A stretch of 64,000 bases of DNA from Parvibaculum sp. (GCA_030645235.1 JAUSMV010000030.1:1054001-1118000); one strand, 5' to 3'. Shown: positions 29,467 to 38,889, counted from the stretch's first letter. Notes: generated by a model not told the origin, from the sequence alone. Numbers and translations: made by a program.

Positions 29467-29937
29467 TCAGGTATTTTCGTCTAATGAAGGTGCCCCGATC
29501 ATATGGCGTGAACTATAGAGCGAACGCATAAAGACCAGAATTTCGGGTGCCTTTTTTGCCAGAACACTGATAGTTGGGTTTTGGGAAAATTCGTTCATGT
29601 CGAAAGGCATCTCATCTGCCATCGCGTTCCCGTCGCTGCCGCGCATAACTTTTTCAAATCCCATTGACCAATCAGGAAAAAGCCGGTCCTCACGTTCGAC
29701 CGAAACAAGACGGATCAATCCATTGTGCAATAAATTTTTTTCTATCCGTCCGATCAAAGCCTCAACAACATTCTCTTCGCCTTCCAATACCTGAAAGAAT
29801 ACCTGATCCATAAGAAGCAACATTCCCGTGACACCAAGCGCTTTATTGTTGGTCTGGGATTTTGCAAGAATTAGAGCAATGTCATCTTCACTTAAACCGT
29901 CAACGGCCGAACTGAAGTAAGCGGTCTGATAGATCAT
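29467..29937 (-). CDS. BLUF-domain blue-light photoreceptor (short form)
   Basis: YFSSA, AKSQTNNKALGVTGMLL, FFQVLEGEEN, FPDWSMGF match BLUF motifs. Confidence 0.88.
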   Translation of the reverse strand: MIYQTAYFSSAVDGLSEDDIALILAKSQTNNKALGVTGMLLLMDQVFFQVLEGEENVVEALIGRIEKNLLHNGLIRLVSVEREDRLFPDWSMGFEKVMRGSDGNAMADEMPFDMNEFSQNPTISVLAKKAPEILVFMRSLYSSRHMIGAPSLDENT

Positions 29938-30049
29938 TTCCGGTTTTCCAATCAGCTGATTTAATGCGCGCGTTCATCCACCCTGACACCTTTAATGTGT
30001 AGCAGCCATAAAACACACTTTGCACGCAACGACCGGAGCGTCTCTTTCT

Positions 30050-30643
30050 TTAATTACGGAGCGCCGGTGTCATGGTGCGTCTGACTTCAGCTGTGAGAAC
30101 ACGATCAAATTCCGCCGACAATTTTTTTGTCAGATCAAAATAAGCCTGATCGCGTTCATTCAGCGTCGCGCTTTGCAGCAGTGTCTGCTCACTTGATGCC
30201 GTCACACCGGCCTTATAGACCGACGTGCCGCCTGCGGATTGCTGTTTCATCACGGTGAGTTCGGCGCGCAATGTGCCGATGATTTTTGTGTCCACCTGAT
30301 CGCCGAAAAATCCAGTGAGGCCACCTTTGGTCGAGAGTTTCACTTCGACAACGCGCGCATCATAAATGGTGAGCAGTGCCTGCCCGTCAGTGCCGACGGG
30401 CACCACGCGCGTCTGCAGCCAGCGTTCTGCCACCGTCGATGGCGTCACTTCATGCAACTGTTCGATATTGGGTGCCTGACCTGACGGTACATATTGATTG
30501 TCGATAGCGACGGTCGCCACATCAAGGCGCAGCGGCGCACCTGAGAAGCCGATATCGCCCTTTGGCGCGGGCGGCGGTGTGTCGGCGCAAGCGGCAAGAC
30601 CGAGCAAAGCGACAGCAAAAGCAGCATGAATAATAAATTTCAT
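30050..30643 (-). CDS. Putative lipoprotein
   Basis: Lipobox MKFIIHAAFAVALLGLAACADTPP. Confidence 0.7.
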   Translation of the reverse strand: MKFIIHAAFAVALLGLAACADTPPPAPKGDIGFSGAPLRLDVATVAIDNQYVPSGQAPNIEQLHEVTPSTVAERWLQTRVVPVGTDGQALLTIYDARVVEVKLSTKGGLTGFFGDQVDTKIIGTLRAELTVMKQQSAGGTSVYKAGVTASSEQTLLQSATLNERDQAYFDLTKKLSAEFDRVLTAEVRRTMTPALRN

Positions 30644-31620
30644 TCTCGAGCCTCTTTCAATTCGTCTGCCGCGAAGTGATAGACCTCGCTGCAAAACTCA
30701 CACTTCACTTCAACCTTGCCGTCCAGCACCATGTCGGCAATTTCATCGTCATCAAAAGACGCCACCACCGAGCGCGTACGGTCGCGCGAGCAGCGGCAGG
30801 CAAACTGCACTTCGCTTGGCGCAAAGGCGCGCACGCCGTCCTCATGGAACAGGCGGAATAGAAGTTTGGACGAGGCGAGCGCAGGATCAAGCAACTCGTG
30901 ATCTTCAACTGTGTTCAGCAGGATCGACGCGCGGTTCCAATTTTCTTCCTGCGTTGTCGGCGCGCGCGTCTCGTCTTCCTCGCGAAAACCCGTGATACCG
31001 CCATCGCTCGCAATATGCTGGAGCATAATCGCACCGGCGCGCCACAGCGTTTCGGTTTGCCCGTCGCGCCCACGCTGCATCAGCGGACCGGCGGCGAGGC
31101 GGATCGTTGTCGCCACCTGCTCGGAGCTTTGGAAATATTCATGCGCACTTGCCGACAGGCCCGCCGGATCAAGTGCCACGATGCCCTGATAGCGTTCCAT
31201 GTCTGCGCCCTGATCGATGGTGAGCGCGAGATAGCCATCGCCCAACAGATCAGATGTCGATGTCTTGCCTTCTGAGAGATACGTCGCGAGCCGCACTTCA
31301 TCCATCTGTGCATAGCCGCGGATGCGACCGTGCAGATGCTCGCTGTCGGGCGTCATATAGTCGGCAACCAGCATATGTACAGGACCCTTGCCCTGCGTCT
31401 GAAAGGTAAAGCGCCCTTCAAATTTCAGCGCCGAGCCGATCATTGTGGTGAGCGCCAAGGCTTCGCCCAACATGCGCGAGACGGGTTCGGGATAATTGTG
31501 TTGGCGCAGCACGCGGTCCACGAGAGGCCCAAGGCGCACGACGCGGCCGCGAATGCCGAGATCTTCGATCTGAAACGGCAAAACCATATCATCGCCCAAA
31601 TCAATGCGGCTTTCGTCCAT
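30640..31620 (-). CDS. hslO: Hsp33 redox-regulated chaperone
   Basis: Zn/redox motif CRCSRD...CEFCSEVYHF; FTFQTQGKGPVHMLVADY. Confidence 0.92.
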   Translation of the reverse strand: MDESRIDLGDDMVLPFQIEDLGIRGRVVRLGPLVDRVLRQHNYPEPVSRMLGEALALTTMIGSALKFEGRFTFQTQGKGPVHMLVADYMTPDSEHLHGRIRGYAQMDEVRLATYLSEGKTSTSDLLGDGYLALTIDQGADMERYQGIVALDPAGLSASAHEYFQSSEQVATTIRLAAGPLMQRGRDGQTETLWRAGAIMLQHIASDGGITGFREEDETRAPTTQEENWNRASILLNTVEDHELLDPALASSKLLFRLFHEDGVRAFAPSEVQFACRCSRDRTRSVVASFDDDEIADMVLDGKVEVKCEFCSEVYHFAADELKEARE

Positions 31621-31649
31621 CAGATCACTCAGTTCCAAAAGCCCTTTTC

Positions 31650-32576
31650 TTACGAAAAGCACCAGGTCAAAACGCCCTTTTGCGCATGGAGGCGATTTTC
31701 AGCTTCGTCCCAAACGACCGATTGCGGCCCGTCGATCACGTCCGCCGTCATTTCTTCGTCACGATGCGCGGGCAGGCAATGCATAAAGATCGCCTTGTCG
31801 TTTGCCGCCGCCATCAGCCGCTTGTTCACCTGAAAAGGTGCCAGCAAATTGTGGCGATGTTTGGCCGCGCCCGGTTCTGTCCCCATCGACACCCAGGTGT
31901 CGGTGTTAATGGCGTCAGCGCCTTTGACGGCTTCTGCGGGATCGCGCGTCACTGAAACCTTGGCGCCCTTGGCTTTGGCCCATGCGAGCACCTCGGCATT
32001 GGGCGAAAGTTCATCGGGACAGGCAATGGCGAGCTCAAAATCAAGTTGCACAGCGGCATGGATCCATGACGTCACCATGTTATTGCCGTCGCCGACCCAT
32101 GCGATTTTGCGGCCCTTGATCGGACCCTTATGTTCTTCAAACGTCATCACGTCGGCCATCAGCTGACAGGGATGCGAACGGTCCGTGAGCCCGTTGATTA
32201 CCGGCACGGTGGCGTATTCAGCCAACTCGGTGAGGTGCTTGTGATCCGTCGTGCGGATCATAATGGCGTCAACATAGCGTGACAGAACGCGCGCGGTGTC
32301 GGCAATCGTCTCGCCGCGACCCAATTGCGTGTCATTGCCATTGAGCAACAGCGTCTCGCCGCCGAGCTGGCGCATCGCCACATCGAAGGACACACGCGTC
32401 CGCGTTGAGGGTTTTTCAAACAGCATCGCCAGCAACTTGCCCTTGAGAGGGCTGTCGGCATCGGGGGCCGCTTTCGCCATACCGTTGCGCAAGCCTTTGC
32501 GCTTCACGCTGTCATCCAGCATCGCGCGGATATCGAGCGGCGTCACAGCACTCAGATCGAGAAAATGCTTCGTCAT
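31650..32576 (-). CDS. argF: Ornithine carbamoyltransferase
   Basis: [45 protein letters not shown]. Confidence 0.95.
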   Translation of the reverse strand: MTKHFLDLSAVTPLDIRAMLDDSVKRKGLRNGMAKAAPDADSPLKGKLLAMLFEKPSTRTRVSFDVAMRQLGGETLLLNGNDTQLGRGETIADTARVLSRYVDAIMIRTTDHKHLTELAEYATVPVINGLTDRSHPCQLMADVMTFEEHKGPIKGRKIAWVGDGNNMVTSWIHAAVQLDFELAIACPDELSPNAEVLAWAKAKGAKVSVTRDPAEAVKGADAINTDTWVSMGTEPGAAKHRHNLLAPFQVNKRLMAAANDKAIFMHCLPAHRDEEMTADVIDGPQSVVWDEAENRLHAQKGVLTWCFS

Positions 32577-33775
32577 GCTGCCGACCCCTGAGCAGACGCG
32601 GCCTTGGCTTCCAGCGCCTTGCAGGCGGCATGAAGTTTTATCATCGCTTCATCAAGATGCGCTTCTGTGATGATAAGCGGCGGCAGAAGCCGCACGACAT
32701 TGTCGCTCGCGCCAACGGTCAGCATATGTTCAGTGCGCAAAGCTTCGACCAATTCCGTGTTCGGCACTTTGGTTTTGATGCCGAGCATCAGCGCCACGCC
32801 GCGCACGCTATCAATAATCGTCGGATGCTCATCAGCGAGCTGTGCCAATTTCTGCGCGGCCTTCACGCCCATCTCATTCACATGGGCAATAAATTCCGGC
32901 GCCACCATCAGCTCAACAGCAGCACTGGCCACAGCCATCGCCAGCGGATTACCGCCATAGGTCGAGCCATGTGTCCCAACAACCATGCCACGCGCGGCAG
33001 CCTCGGTCGCAAGGCATGCGCCGACCGGAAACCCGCCGCCCAAAGCTTTGGCGACAGGCATAATATCCGGCGTGATGCCTGCAAGCTCATGCGCAAAGAG
33101 TTTGCCCGTGCGCCCGAAGCCCGTCTGCACTTCGTCGAGAATGAGCAAAATACCATTGTCATCACAGAGCTTGCGGATCGCGCGCAGAGATTCATTCGGC
33201 AATACGCGGATGCCGCCTTCGCCCTGCAACGGCTCGATCAACACACCTGCTGTATGCGGGCCAATTGCGGCCTCAACGGCTTTCACGTCACCGAACGGCA
33301 CCTGCACAAAGCCCGGCATCGCGGGGCCGAAACCTTCGAGATATTTAGCGTTGCCGCCTGCCGCGATGGTCGCGAGAGTGCGGCCATGGAACGCGCCTTC
33401 AAATGTAATGAGGTCCGTGCGCTCAGGATTACCACCGGCATAGTGATATTTCCGCGCCATTTTGATCGCGCATTCAAGCGCCTCGGCACCGGAATTTGTG
33501 AAAAACACCGTGTCAGCAAAAGTCGCGTCGATCAGTTGTTTGGCAAGTTTTTCCTGTCCGGGAATGCGGTAGATGTTCGACAGATGCCAAACCTTCTGGG
33601 CCTGCTCCATCAGAGCGGCAATCAGTTTGGGGTGCGAATAGCCAAGCGCGTTGACGGCGATGCCTGCGCCGAAGTCGAGATAGCGCGTGCCGTCTTTGGT
33701 GAAGAGATAGGGGCCTTCGCCCCGCTCAAATTCGAGGTTGGCCCGCGCATAGGTCGGCAAAACTGGGGTAATCAC
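32573..33775 (-). CDS. argD: Acetylornithine aminotransferase
   Basis: [39 protein letters not shown] start at 33775 preceded by AGAAGGA; 4-nt overlap with argF. Confidence 0.92.
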   Translation of the reverse strand: MITPVLPTYARANLEFERGEGPYLFTKDGTRYLDFGAGIAVNALGYSHPKLIAALMEQAQKVWHLSNIYRIPGQEKLAKQLIDATFADTVFFTNSGAEALECAIKMARKYHYAGGNPERTDLITFEGAFHGRTLATIAAGGNAKYLEGFGPAMPGFVQVPFGDVKAVEAAIGPHTAGVLIEPLQGEGGIRVLPNESLRAIRKLCDDNGILLILDEVQTGFGRTGKLFAHELAGITPDIMPVAKALGGGFPVGACLATEAAARGMVVGTHGSTYGGNPLAMAVASAAVELMVAPEFIAHVNEMGVKAAQKLAQLADEHPTIIDSVRGVALMLGIKTKVPNTELVEALRTEHMLTVGASDNVVRLLPPLIITEAHLDEAMIKLHAACKALEAKAASAQGSAA

Positions 33776-33914
33776 GGCAAAAGTCCTTCTCAATAGTCGG
33801 GGACATTTGGGCTTCGCCAGCAAACGGGGAAGCGGCGCAAATATCCGGCGAGGAAACGGGGTTCGGGTCGGCAGACATGACGAGACCACCTGAAAAATCA
33901 GGGGCCAATCAAAG

Positions 33915-33944
33915 TCAGCGTCGTCGCGTCCCGTTCAGGATCAT
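33915..33944 (-). promoter_or_regulatory. Putative arginine leader peptide [12 protein letters not shown]
   Basis: ATG ATC CTG AAC GGG ACG CGA CGA CGC TGA, preceded by GGAGAG with a 6-nt spacer; upstream of argD. Confidence 0.55.
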
Positions 33945-34002
33945 CAAGATCTCTCCGCGCCTCGTTTAGAGGGTCCAAAGCCCGTAAGGCCCCGAACCCA
34001 AT

Positions 34003-34031
34003 AGAAAAAGCCGCCCCATCCGGCGCGGCTA
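34003..34031 (-). terminator. Intrinsic terminator after the ABC permease gene
   Basis: Minus strand AGCCGC-GCCGGATGGG-GCGGCT followed by TTTT. Confidence 0.75.
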
Positions 34032-34096
34032 TCTGAGAAGTGGCTGAGTATTACGGAATTCGGGTGAGACTGTCAATCTCACCCGAACAGAAGCAC

Positions 34097-34930
34097 TTAG
34101 CCCTTCAGCCGGTAGCCCTGCCGGAACAGCCGGTCCGAGACAAACCACAAGACCGCATTGACGCCGATGGTGAGCATGACGCCCGTCATCACCGAGCCGT
34201 CGGCATGGCCGGTAAAGCCATAGCGGAAGCCGTCGATAAGATAGAAGACAGGGTTCCAATGCGTGATCGTATGGGCAAAGGGCGGGAGCTGATCGACCGA
34301 GTAAAACGTGCCCGACAGGAACGTCAGCGGCAGCAGCACAAAGTTTGTTACCGCCTGCAAATGGTCGAATTTTTCAGACCAGACGCCCGCGATAATACCC
34401 ATCAGCGAGAGCATCAGCGATGCACCGATGCCGAAGAAGAAAATCGCCCAGATATGCGCAAGGCCCATATCAACAAAGGGGATCATGGCAATGCCGGTCG
34501 CCACACCCACAACAACGCCGCGCGAAACGCCTGCGGCGGCAATGCCGAAATTCAATTCGCCGGGCGACAAAGGCGGCATCAGATAATCAACGACATTGCC
34601 CTGTACCTTTGAAATAAGGATCGCCGACGATGTGTTGGCAAAAGCGTTCTGGATCATCGTCATCATGATGAGGCCGGGTGCCAGAAACGAAATAAACGGC
34701 ACACCATGCACAGCCGGACGGAACTGACCCATTGAGAGCGAAAACACCGCGAGATAAAGCAGCGTCGTAATCATCGGCGCCATCACGGTTTGCGTTTTTA
34801 TCTTGGTGAAGCGGCGCACTTCCTTGGTGTAGAGCGTCCATGCACCAAGCCAATTCACAGCACCGAAACGGCGCACGCCTGCTTGCGGAAATTGCTTTAG
34901 CCCCGAAGTCTCTGGTGTTGTAGCGCTCAT
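34097..34930 (-). CDS. ABC-2 type transporter permease
   Basis: APMITTLLYLAVFSLSMG, FISFLAPGLIMMTMIQNAFANTSSAI, LTFLSGTFYSVDQLP. Confidence 0.88.
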   Translation of the reverse strand: MSATTPETSGLKQFPQAGVRRFGAVNWLGAWTLYTKEVRRFTKIKTQTVMAPMITTLLYLAVFSLSMGQFRPAVHGVPFISFLAPGLIMMTMIQNAFANTSSAILISKVQGNVVDYLMPPLSPGELNFGIAAAGVSRGVVVGVATGIAMIPFVDMGLAHIWAIFFFGIGASLMLSLMGIIAGVWSEKFDHLQAVTNFVLLPLTFLSGTFYSVDQLPPFAHTITHWNPVFYLIDGFRYGFTGHADGSVMTGVMLTIGVNAVLWFVSDRLFRQGYRLKG

Positions 34931-35036
34931 TTTGCTCTCGCTCTTACCGGCTTTATTTTGTCCCTGCCCCCATATAAGGGCTCCTACGCCGCTTCGCTCG
35001 CCCCAAATCCGCTTCTCGTGATTTTCCGGCGTTTTC

Positions 35037-35045
35037 TGTGGATAA
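35037..35045 (-). promoter_or_regulatory. DnaA box
   Basis: Plus strand TGTGGATAA, exact complement of TTATCCACA. Confidence 0.6.
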
Positions 35046-35070
35046 GGGTTCACTCTTAGGCCCGACAGCG

Positions 35071-35100
35071 TTGCGAGGCTCTAGCTCCATATTGTATATT
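35071..35100 (+). promoter_or_regulatory. Candidate gcrA promoter
   Basis: TTGCGA, 18-bp spacer, TATATT. Confidence 0.4.
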
Positions 35101-35266
35101 TTAGCTTAAGGCCCACGAAATATGGTGTGGCCTGTTTGCTATGGCCGGGTTTTATCGGCTGGTGCGGGGTGGCTCTCTTCGGAGGATGCCCGCGCCTCAA
35201 AGGTGCTTTTGGGGGCTGTTCGCGCATTGCGGGCCTGCTCACCGGGCTTGGCGGAGGGGTGTCCCC

Positions 35267-35776
35267 ATGTGGACCGACGAACGCGTTGAATTGTTGAAAA
35301 AGCTCTGGGCCGAAGGTCTCAGCGCCAGCCAGGTCGCCAAACAGCTTGGCGGCGTAACGCGCAATGCCGTCATCGGCAAGGTGCATCGACTTGGCCTGTC
35401 AGGCCGCGCCACACCGAGCCGACCGGCCCGGCCCCGCGCGCCGACGCCCCGCACACTTACTCATGTGCGTGGTCGTCCCGATCCGTTGGTCGCCGACCGC
35501 GCCGACGAAACGGACGAAGCCGAAGTCACCATGAAGCGCGCCGAACAGGCCCGCTCTGAGGCAGAGAATTTCTCCTCATCCAAGGAACTCACGACCGTGC
35601 TCACGCTTACAGAGCATATTTGTAAATGGCCGATCGGCGATCCGGGCCATCCCAATTTCCACTTCTGCGGACGAGGTGCCGACCACAACTCGCCCTATTG
35701 CGCCGAGCATTCCAAACTTGCCTACCAGCCCATGCAGCCGCGCCGCAACCGCGAGCGCCGCAAGGATTTTGCCTGA
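35267..35776 (+). CDS. gcrA: GcrA cell cycle regulator
   Basis: MWTDERVELLKKLWAEGLSASQVAKQLGGVTRNAVIGKVHRLGLSGR; C-terminal CKWPIGDPGHPNFHFCG; start preceded by GGAGGGG. Confidence 0.95.
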   Translation: MWTDERVELLKKLWAEGLSASQVAKQLGGVTRNAVIGKVHRLGLSGRATPSRPARPRAPTPRTLTHVRGRPDPLVADRADETDEAEVTMKRAEQARSEAENFSSSKELTTVLTLTEHICKWPIGDPGHPNFHFCGRGADHNSPYCAEHSKLAYQPMQPRRNRERRKDFA

Positions 35777-35798
35777 GGCTTGTAAGCTGACCCAAAAC

Positions 35799-35832
35799 AA
35801 AACCGGCGGCCCTCACGGGTCGCCGGTTTTTT
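35799..35832 (+). terminator. Intrinsic (probably bidirectional) terminator between gcrA and phoB
   Basis: AACCGGCG-gccctcacgggt-CGCCGGTT with T-tract. Confidence 0.85.
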
Positions 35833-35856
35833 GTTCTTCACAGAGCCTTCAGAGAA

Positions 35857-36600
35857 TCACTTACTAAAATGCTCATCCAGCGAGTATCCCGCCGAACGCA
35901 CCGTGCGGATCGGATCGCGCTCACCGGGTTCCACCAGCGCCTTGCGCAAGCGACCGACATGCACGTCCACGGTGCGCGCTTCCACATAGACTTCCGAACC
36001 CCAAACCGCATCCAGCAATTGCTCGCGGCTGAAGACGCGTCCGGGATGCTGAATGAGATGATCAAGCAAACGATATTCCGTCGGTCCGAGATGCACTTCG
36101 CGTGTGCCGCGACGCACGCGATGCGCGGAACGGTCGATTACAATGTCACCGAAAGTCACAAGGTCTTCTGACAATGCCGGCCGGATACGCCGCATCACTG
36201 CACGTACACGGGCGAGCAGCTCCGTCATCGAGAAAGGCTTCGTCACATAATCATCTGCACCCGTATCAAGTCCACGAATGCGGTCGCCTTCTTCGCCACG
36301 CGCCGTGATCATGATAATCGGCAGATTGCGGGTCTCGGATCGTCCGCGCAACCGGCGGCAAAGCTCAATGCCCGACAGGCTCGGCAGCATCCAGTCAAGT
36401 AACACAAGATCAGGGGCTTCTTCGCGGATGAGCATCGCGGCTTCTTCGCCGTCTGCCACAGTTGTCACCTTGTAGCCTTCTTTTTCGAGGTTGTAGTGAA
36501 GCATGGTGGACAATGCTTCTTCGTCCTCGACGATCATGACTGACGGCTTCATACGACGCTCAAAATTCTGAGTAAGTTCACGTTCAAGAACAATCGACAT
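35857..36600 (-). CDS. phoB: Phosphate regulon response regulator PhoB
   Basis: REC domain VLLDWMLPSLSGIEL plus winged helix; DAVWGSEVYVEARTVDVHVGRLRKAL. Confidence 0.93.
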   Translation of the reverse strand: MSIVLERELTQNFERRMKPSVMIVEDEEALSTMLHYNLEKEGYKVTTVADGEEAAMLIREEAPDLVLLDWMLPSLSGIELCRRLRGRSETRNLPIIMITARGEEGDRIRGLDTGADDYVTKPFSMTELLARVRAVMRRIRPALSEDLVTFGDIVIDRSAHRVRRGTREVHLGPTEYRLLDHLIQHPGRVFSREQLLDAVWGSEVYVEARTVDVHVGRLRKALVEPGERDPIRTVRSAGYSLDEHFSK

Positions 36601-36650
36601 GAAAACTCACCTGGTTTGCCTGACACCGGAGGTATCAGGTCGCTGTTAAA

Positions 36651-37361
36651 TTAGACACCAACAGGTGTCGTGCTGGTTGTGTCGCCTTTGGGGCGGTCGT
36701 CTGACAAGACTTCGCCGGTGGCGACGTAATAGACCGTCTCGGCAACATTGGTGGCGTGGTCGCCGATACGCTCGATATTTTTGGCGATAAACAAAAGATG
36801 GGTGCAAACGCCGATGGTACGCGGGTCTTCCATCATATAGGTCAGCAACTCGCGGAAGACGGAGTTGTACATTTCGTCGATTTCTTCGTCGCCCTTCCAC
36901 ACTTCAACAGCAAGCTGCGCATCGCGATTGGAGCAAGCGTCAAGCACTGACTTCAACTGACCTTGGGCCAACCGCCCCATGCGGGCAATGCCCTGAATGA
37001 GACGCACAGGCGTATCGAAATCACCCTGAATCACAAGCGCGCGCTTGGCAATGTTTTTAGAAAGGTCGCCGATGCGCTCAAGATCAGCGGCAATTTTAAT
37101 CGCCGAGATTGCTTCGCGCAGATCGGACGCCATGGGTTGGCGTAGCGCGATGACACGGACAGCACGCGCTTCAATTTCGCGCTCCAGCACGTCGATACGG
37201 CGATCCTGCTGCACGGCGAGATTTGCAAGTTCACTGTCGCGACGCGATACAGCTTCAATGGCACCTGCAAGCTGGGCCTCGGTCAGGCCACCCATTTGCG
37301 CGATGCTCGCGGCAATGGCGTCGAGCTCTTCCTGAAACGATTTTACAGTGTGGTCAGTCAC
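36651..37361 (-). CDS. phoU: Phosphate transport system regulator PhoU
   Basis: AAIKIAADLERIGDLSKNIAKRA and IAKNIERIGDHATNVAETVYYV. Confidence 0.94.
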   Translation of the reverse strand: MTDHTVKSFQEELDAIAASIAQMGGLTEAQLAGAIEAVSRRDSELANLAVQQDRRIDVLEREIEARAVRVIALRQPMASDLREAISAIKIAADLERIGDLSKNIAKRALVIQGDFDTPVRLIQGIARMGRLAQGQLKSVLDACSNRDAQLAVEVWKGDEEIDEMYNSVFRELLTYMMEDPRTIGVCTHLLFIAKNIERIGDHATNVAETVYYVATGEVLSDDRPKGDTTSTTPVGV

Positions 37362-37468
37362 GTCACGCCTCTCCTGAACGCCGCAGCTCCGTCCGGAACC
37401 CGGCTTAAGACCTTTTGCAGCTTTAACCGGAAGCTAGCTCGGGTCCGCGAATTGTGTACGACACTAGC

Positions 37469-37486
37469 ATGTCGGTTTTTTGACAG
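37469..37486 (-). promoter_or_regulatory. Candidate Pho box upstream of phoU-phoB
   Basis: Minus strand CTGTCAAAAAACCGACAT, similar to CTGTCAT-N4-CTGTCAT, followed about 10 nt later by TACACAAT. Confidence 0.5.
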
Positions 37487-37524
37487 TCGCTAAAGCTGGC
37501 TGTTTTTCAGGATATTTCAACCGT

Positions 37525-38877
37525 TCAGGCCGAAATTTCGTCGCCTGCAGCAGGAATCAGCACGGTAAAGGTTGAGCCCTCACCCAATTCACTGTCGATA
37601 CTCAACGTACCCTGATGCCGGTTGACGATATGTTTGACAATAGCAAGGCCGAGGCCGGTGCCGCCTTTGGCGCGGCTTGCGGCGGCGTCCACACGGTAAA
37701 AACGTTCGGTGAGGCGCGGCAGATGCTCACGCGAAATCCCTTCGCCAAAGTCGCGCACACTCAAGCGCAGCATCGGCTTGCCACCGCGCGTATCGGGCGC
37801 AAGGCTCACCTCAACACGCTTGCCGGAACGACCATAGCGCAGCGCATTATCGACAAGATTTTGCACCACCTGCGCCAATTCCTCGGCCTCGCCTTTCACG
37901 CGCGGCAGCACGGCAGCCGAAGTCACCGTGAGGGTCATACCGTTTTTTTCAGCAACGTGTTCAAGTCCGTCAGTGACGTCGGAGACAACCGCCAGCATGT
38001 CGACGATCTTATGCGGGCGAACATGTTCTTTCAGTTCAATACGCGACAGCGATAGCAGGTCTTCGATAAGACGCCGCATCCGGTCAGCCTGATCGGCCAT
38101 GATGGCGAGAAATTTTTCCTGTGCTTCGGGATCATTCTTAGCGTGACCGCGCAATGTGTCGATGAAGCCCGACAGTGAGGCGAGCGGCGTTTTCAACTCG
38201 TGGCTCGCGAAAGCCACAAAGTCCACACGCATATCTTCCACGCGGCGCGCTTCAGTCACATCACGCAGCACCACAAGCACCGCGCGCGAACGTTTGCGCC
38301 CGATTTCCGACTGTTCTGCACCTGTATCAATCGTATCGGTTTCAATCGGCGTGATGAAAGCGGTGTAATTGCGCTCAACCGGCACAGGCTGGCTATAGCT
38401 GACCGTCTGCGCTTCGTCACCCTGCAGCACCTCGTCAATTGCCGTCATCAGCGGCGCCGAGCGCAGCATGGTCGCTACATGCTTGCCATTGGCCTGCGGC
38501 CCGATCAGCCCTTCGGCGGCACGGTTGCAAAAGATAATGCGCCCGCCGCTGTCGAGCACAATCACCGGATCCGGCATTTCAATGAGGATCGTGCGGCCCG
38601 CACCACTGGCAAGCCCCGCAAAGCCGCTCTGCGCCACGGGTGCCGACACACGGATGCGACCCACCGGCTCCCCAAGTAACAGGCTATGCATGATGACAAC
38701 GCCCGTGAGTGTCAGGACGCTGAGAAAAGCAACCCAGGTGGCGACGGCCCCTGTGGCGGCAAGCAGGCCAAAGAGGAGAGCCGCGGCCACCACAAAGGTC
38801 CGCCGTCCGCTCCAGCGTTCCGCGTACACGCGGAAAAGCTCCCACCAGTCACTCACGTTCTTACCGCCGATCTCCAT
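37525..38877 (-). CDS. phoR: Phosphate regulon sensor histidine kinase PhoR
   Basis: PAS domain, FASHELKTPLASLSGFIDTLRG, GTGLGLAIVKHIVNRHQG. Confidence 0.9.
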   Translation of the reverse strand: MEIGGKNVSDWWELFRVYAERWSGRRTFVVAAALLFGLLAATGAVATWVAFLSVLTLTGVVIMHSLLLGEPVGRIRVSAPVAQSGFAGLASGAGRTILIEMPDPVIVLDSGGRIIFCNRAAEGLIGPQANGKHVATMLRSAPLMTAIDEVLQGDEAQTVSYSQPVPVERNYTAFITPIETDTIDTGAEQSEIGRKRSRAVLVVLRDVTEARRVEDMRVDFVAFASHELKTPLASLSGFIDTLRGHAKNDPEAQEKFLAIMADQADRMRRLIEDLLSLSRIELKEHVRPHKIVDMLAVVSDVTDGLEHVAEKNGMTLTVTSAAVLPRVKGEAEELAQVVQNLVDNALRYGRSGKRVEVSLAPDTRGGKPMLRLSVRDFGEGISREHLPRLTERFYRVDAAASRAKGGTGLGLAIVKHIVNRHQGTLSIDSELGEGSTFTVLIPAAGDEISA

Positions 38878-38889
38878 ATTCGACTCACT

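Noticed and set aside
32630-33796. 388-aa plus-strand ORF
   Set aside because: Antisense to argD, which has full family motifs; long shadow ORFs are common in this GC-rich coding DNA
33877-33969. Plus-strand short Arg-rich ORF ([30 protein letters not shown])
   Set aside because: On the opposite strand to argD and lacks a convincing SD; its Arg residues are unlikely to be functional for argD control
36616-36640. CCTGA-cACC-GGA-GGTa-TCAGG hairpin between phoU and phoB
   Set aside because: Short and interrupted; insufficient to call an attenuator or processing site
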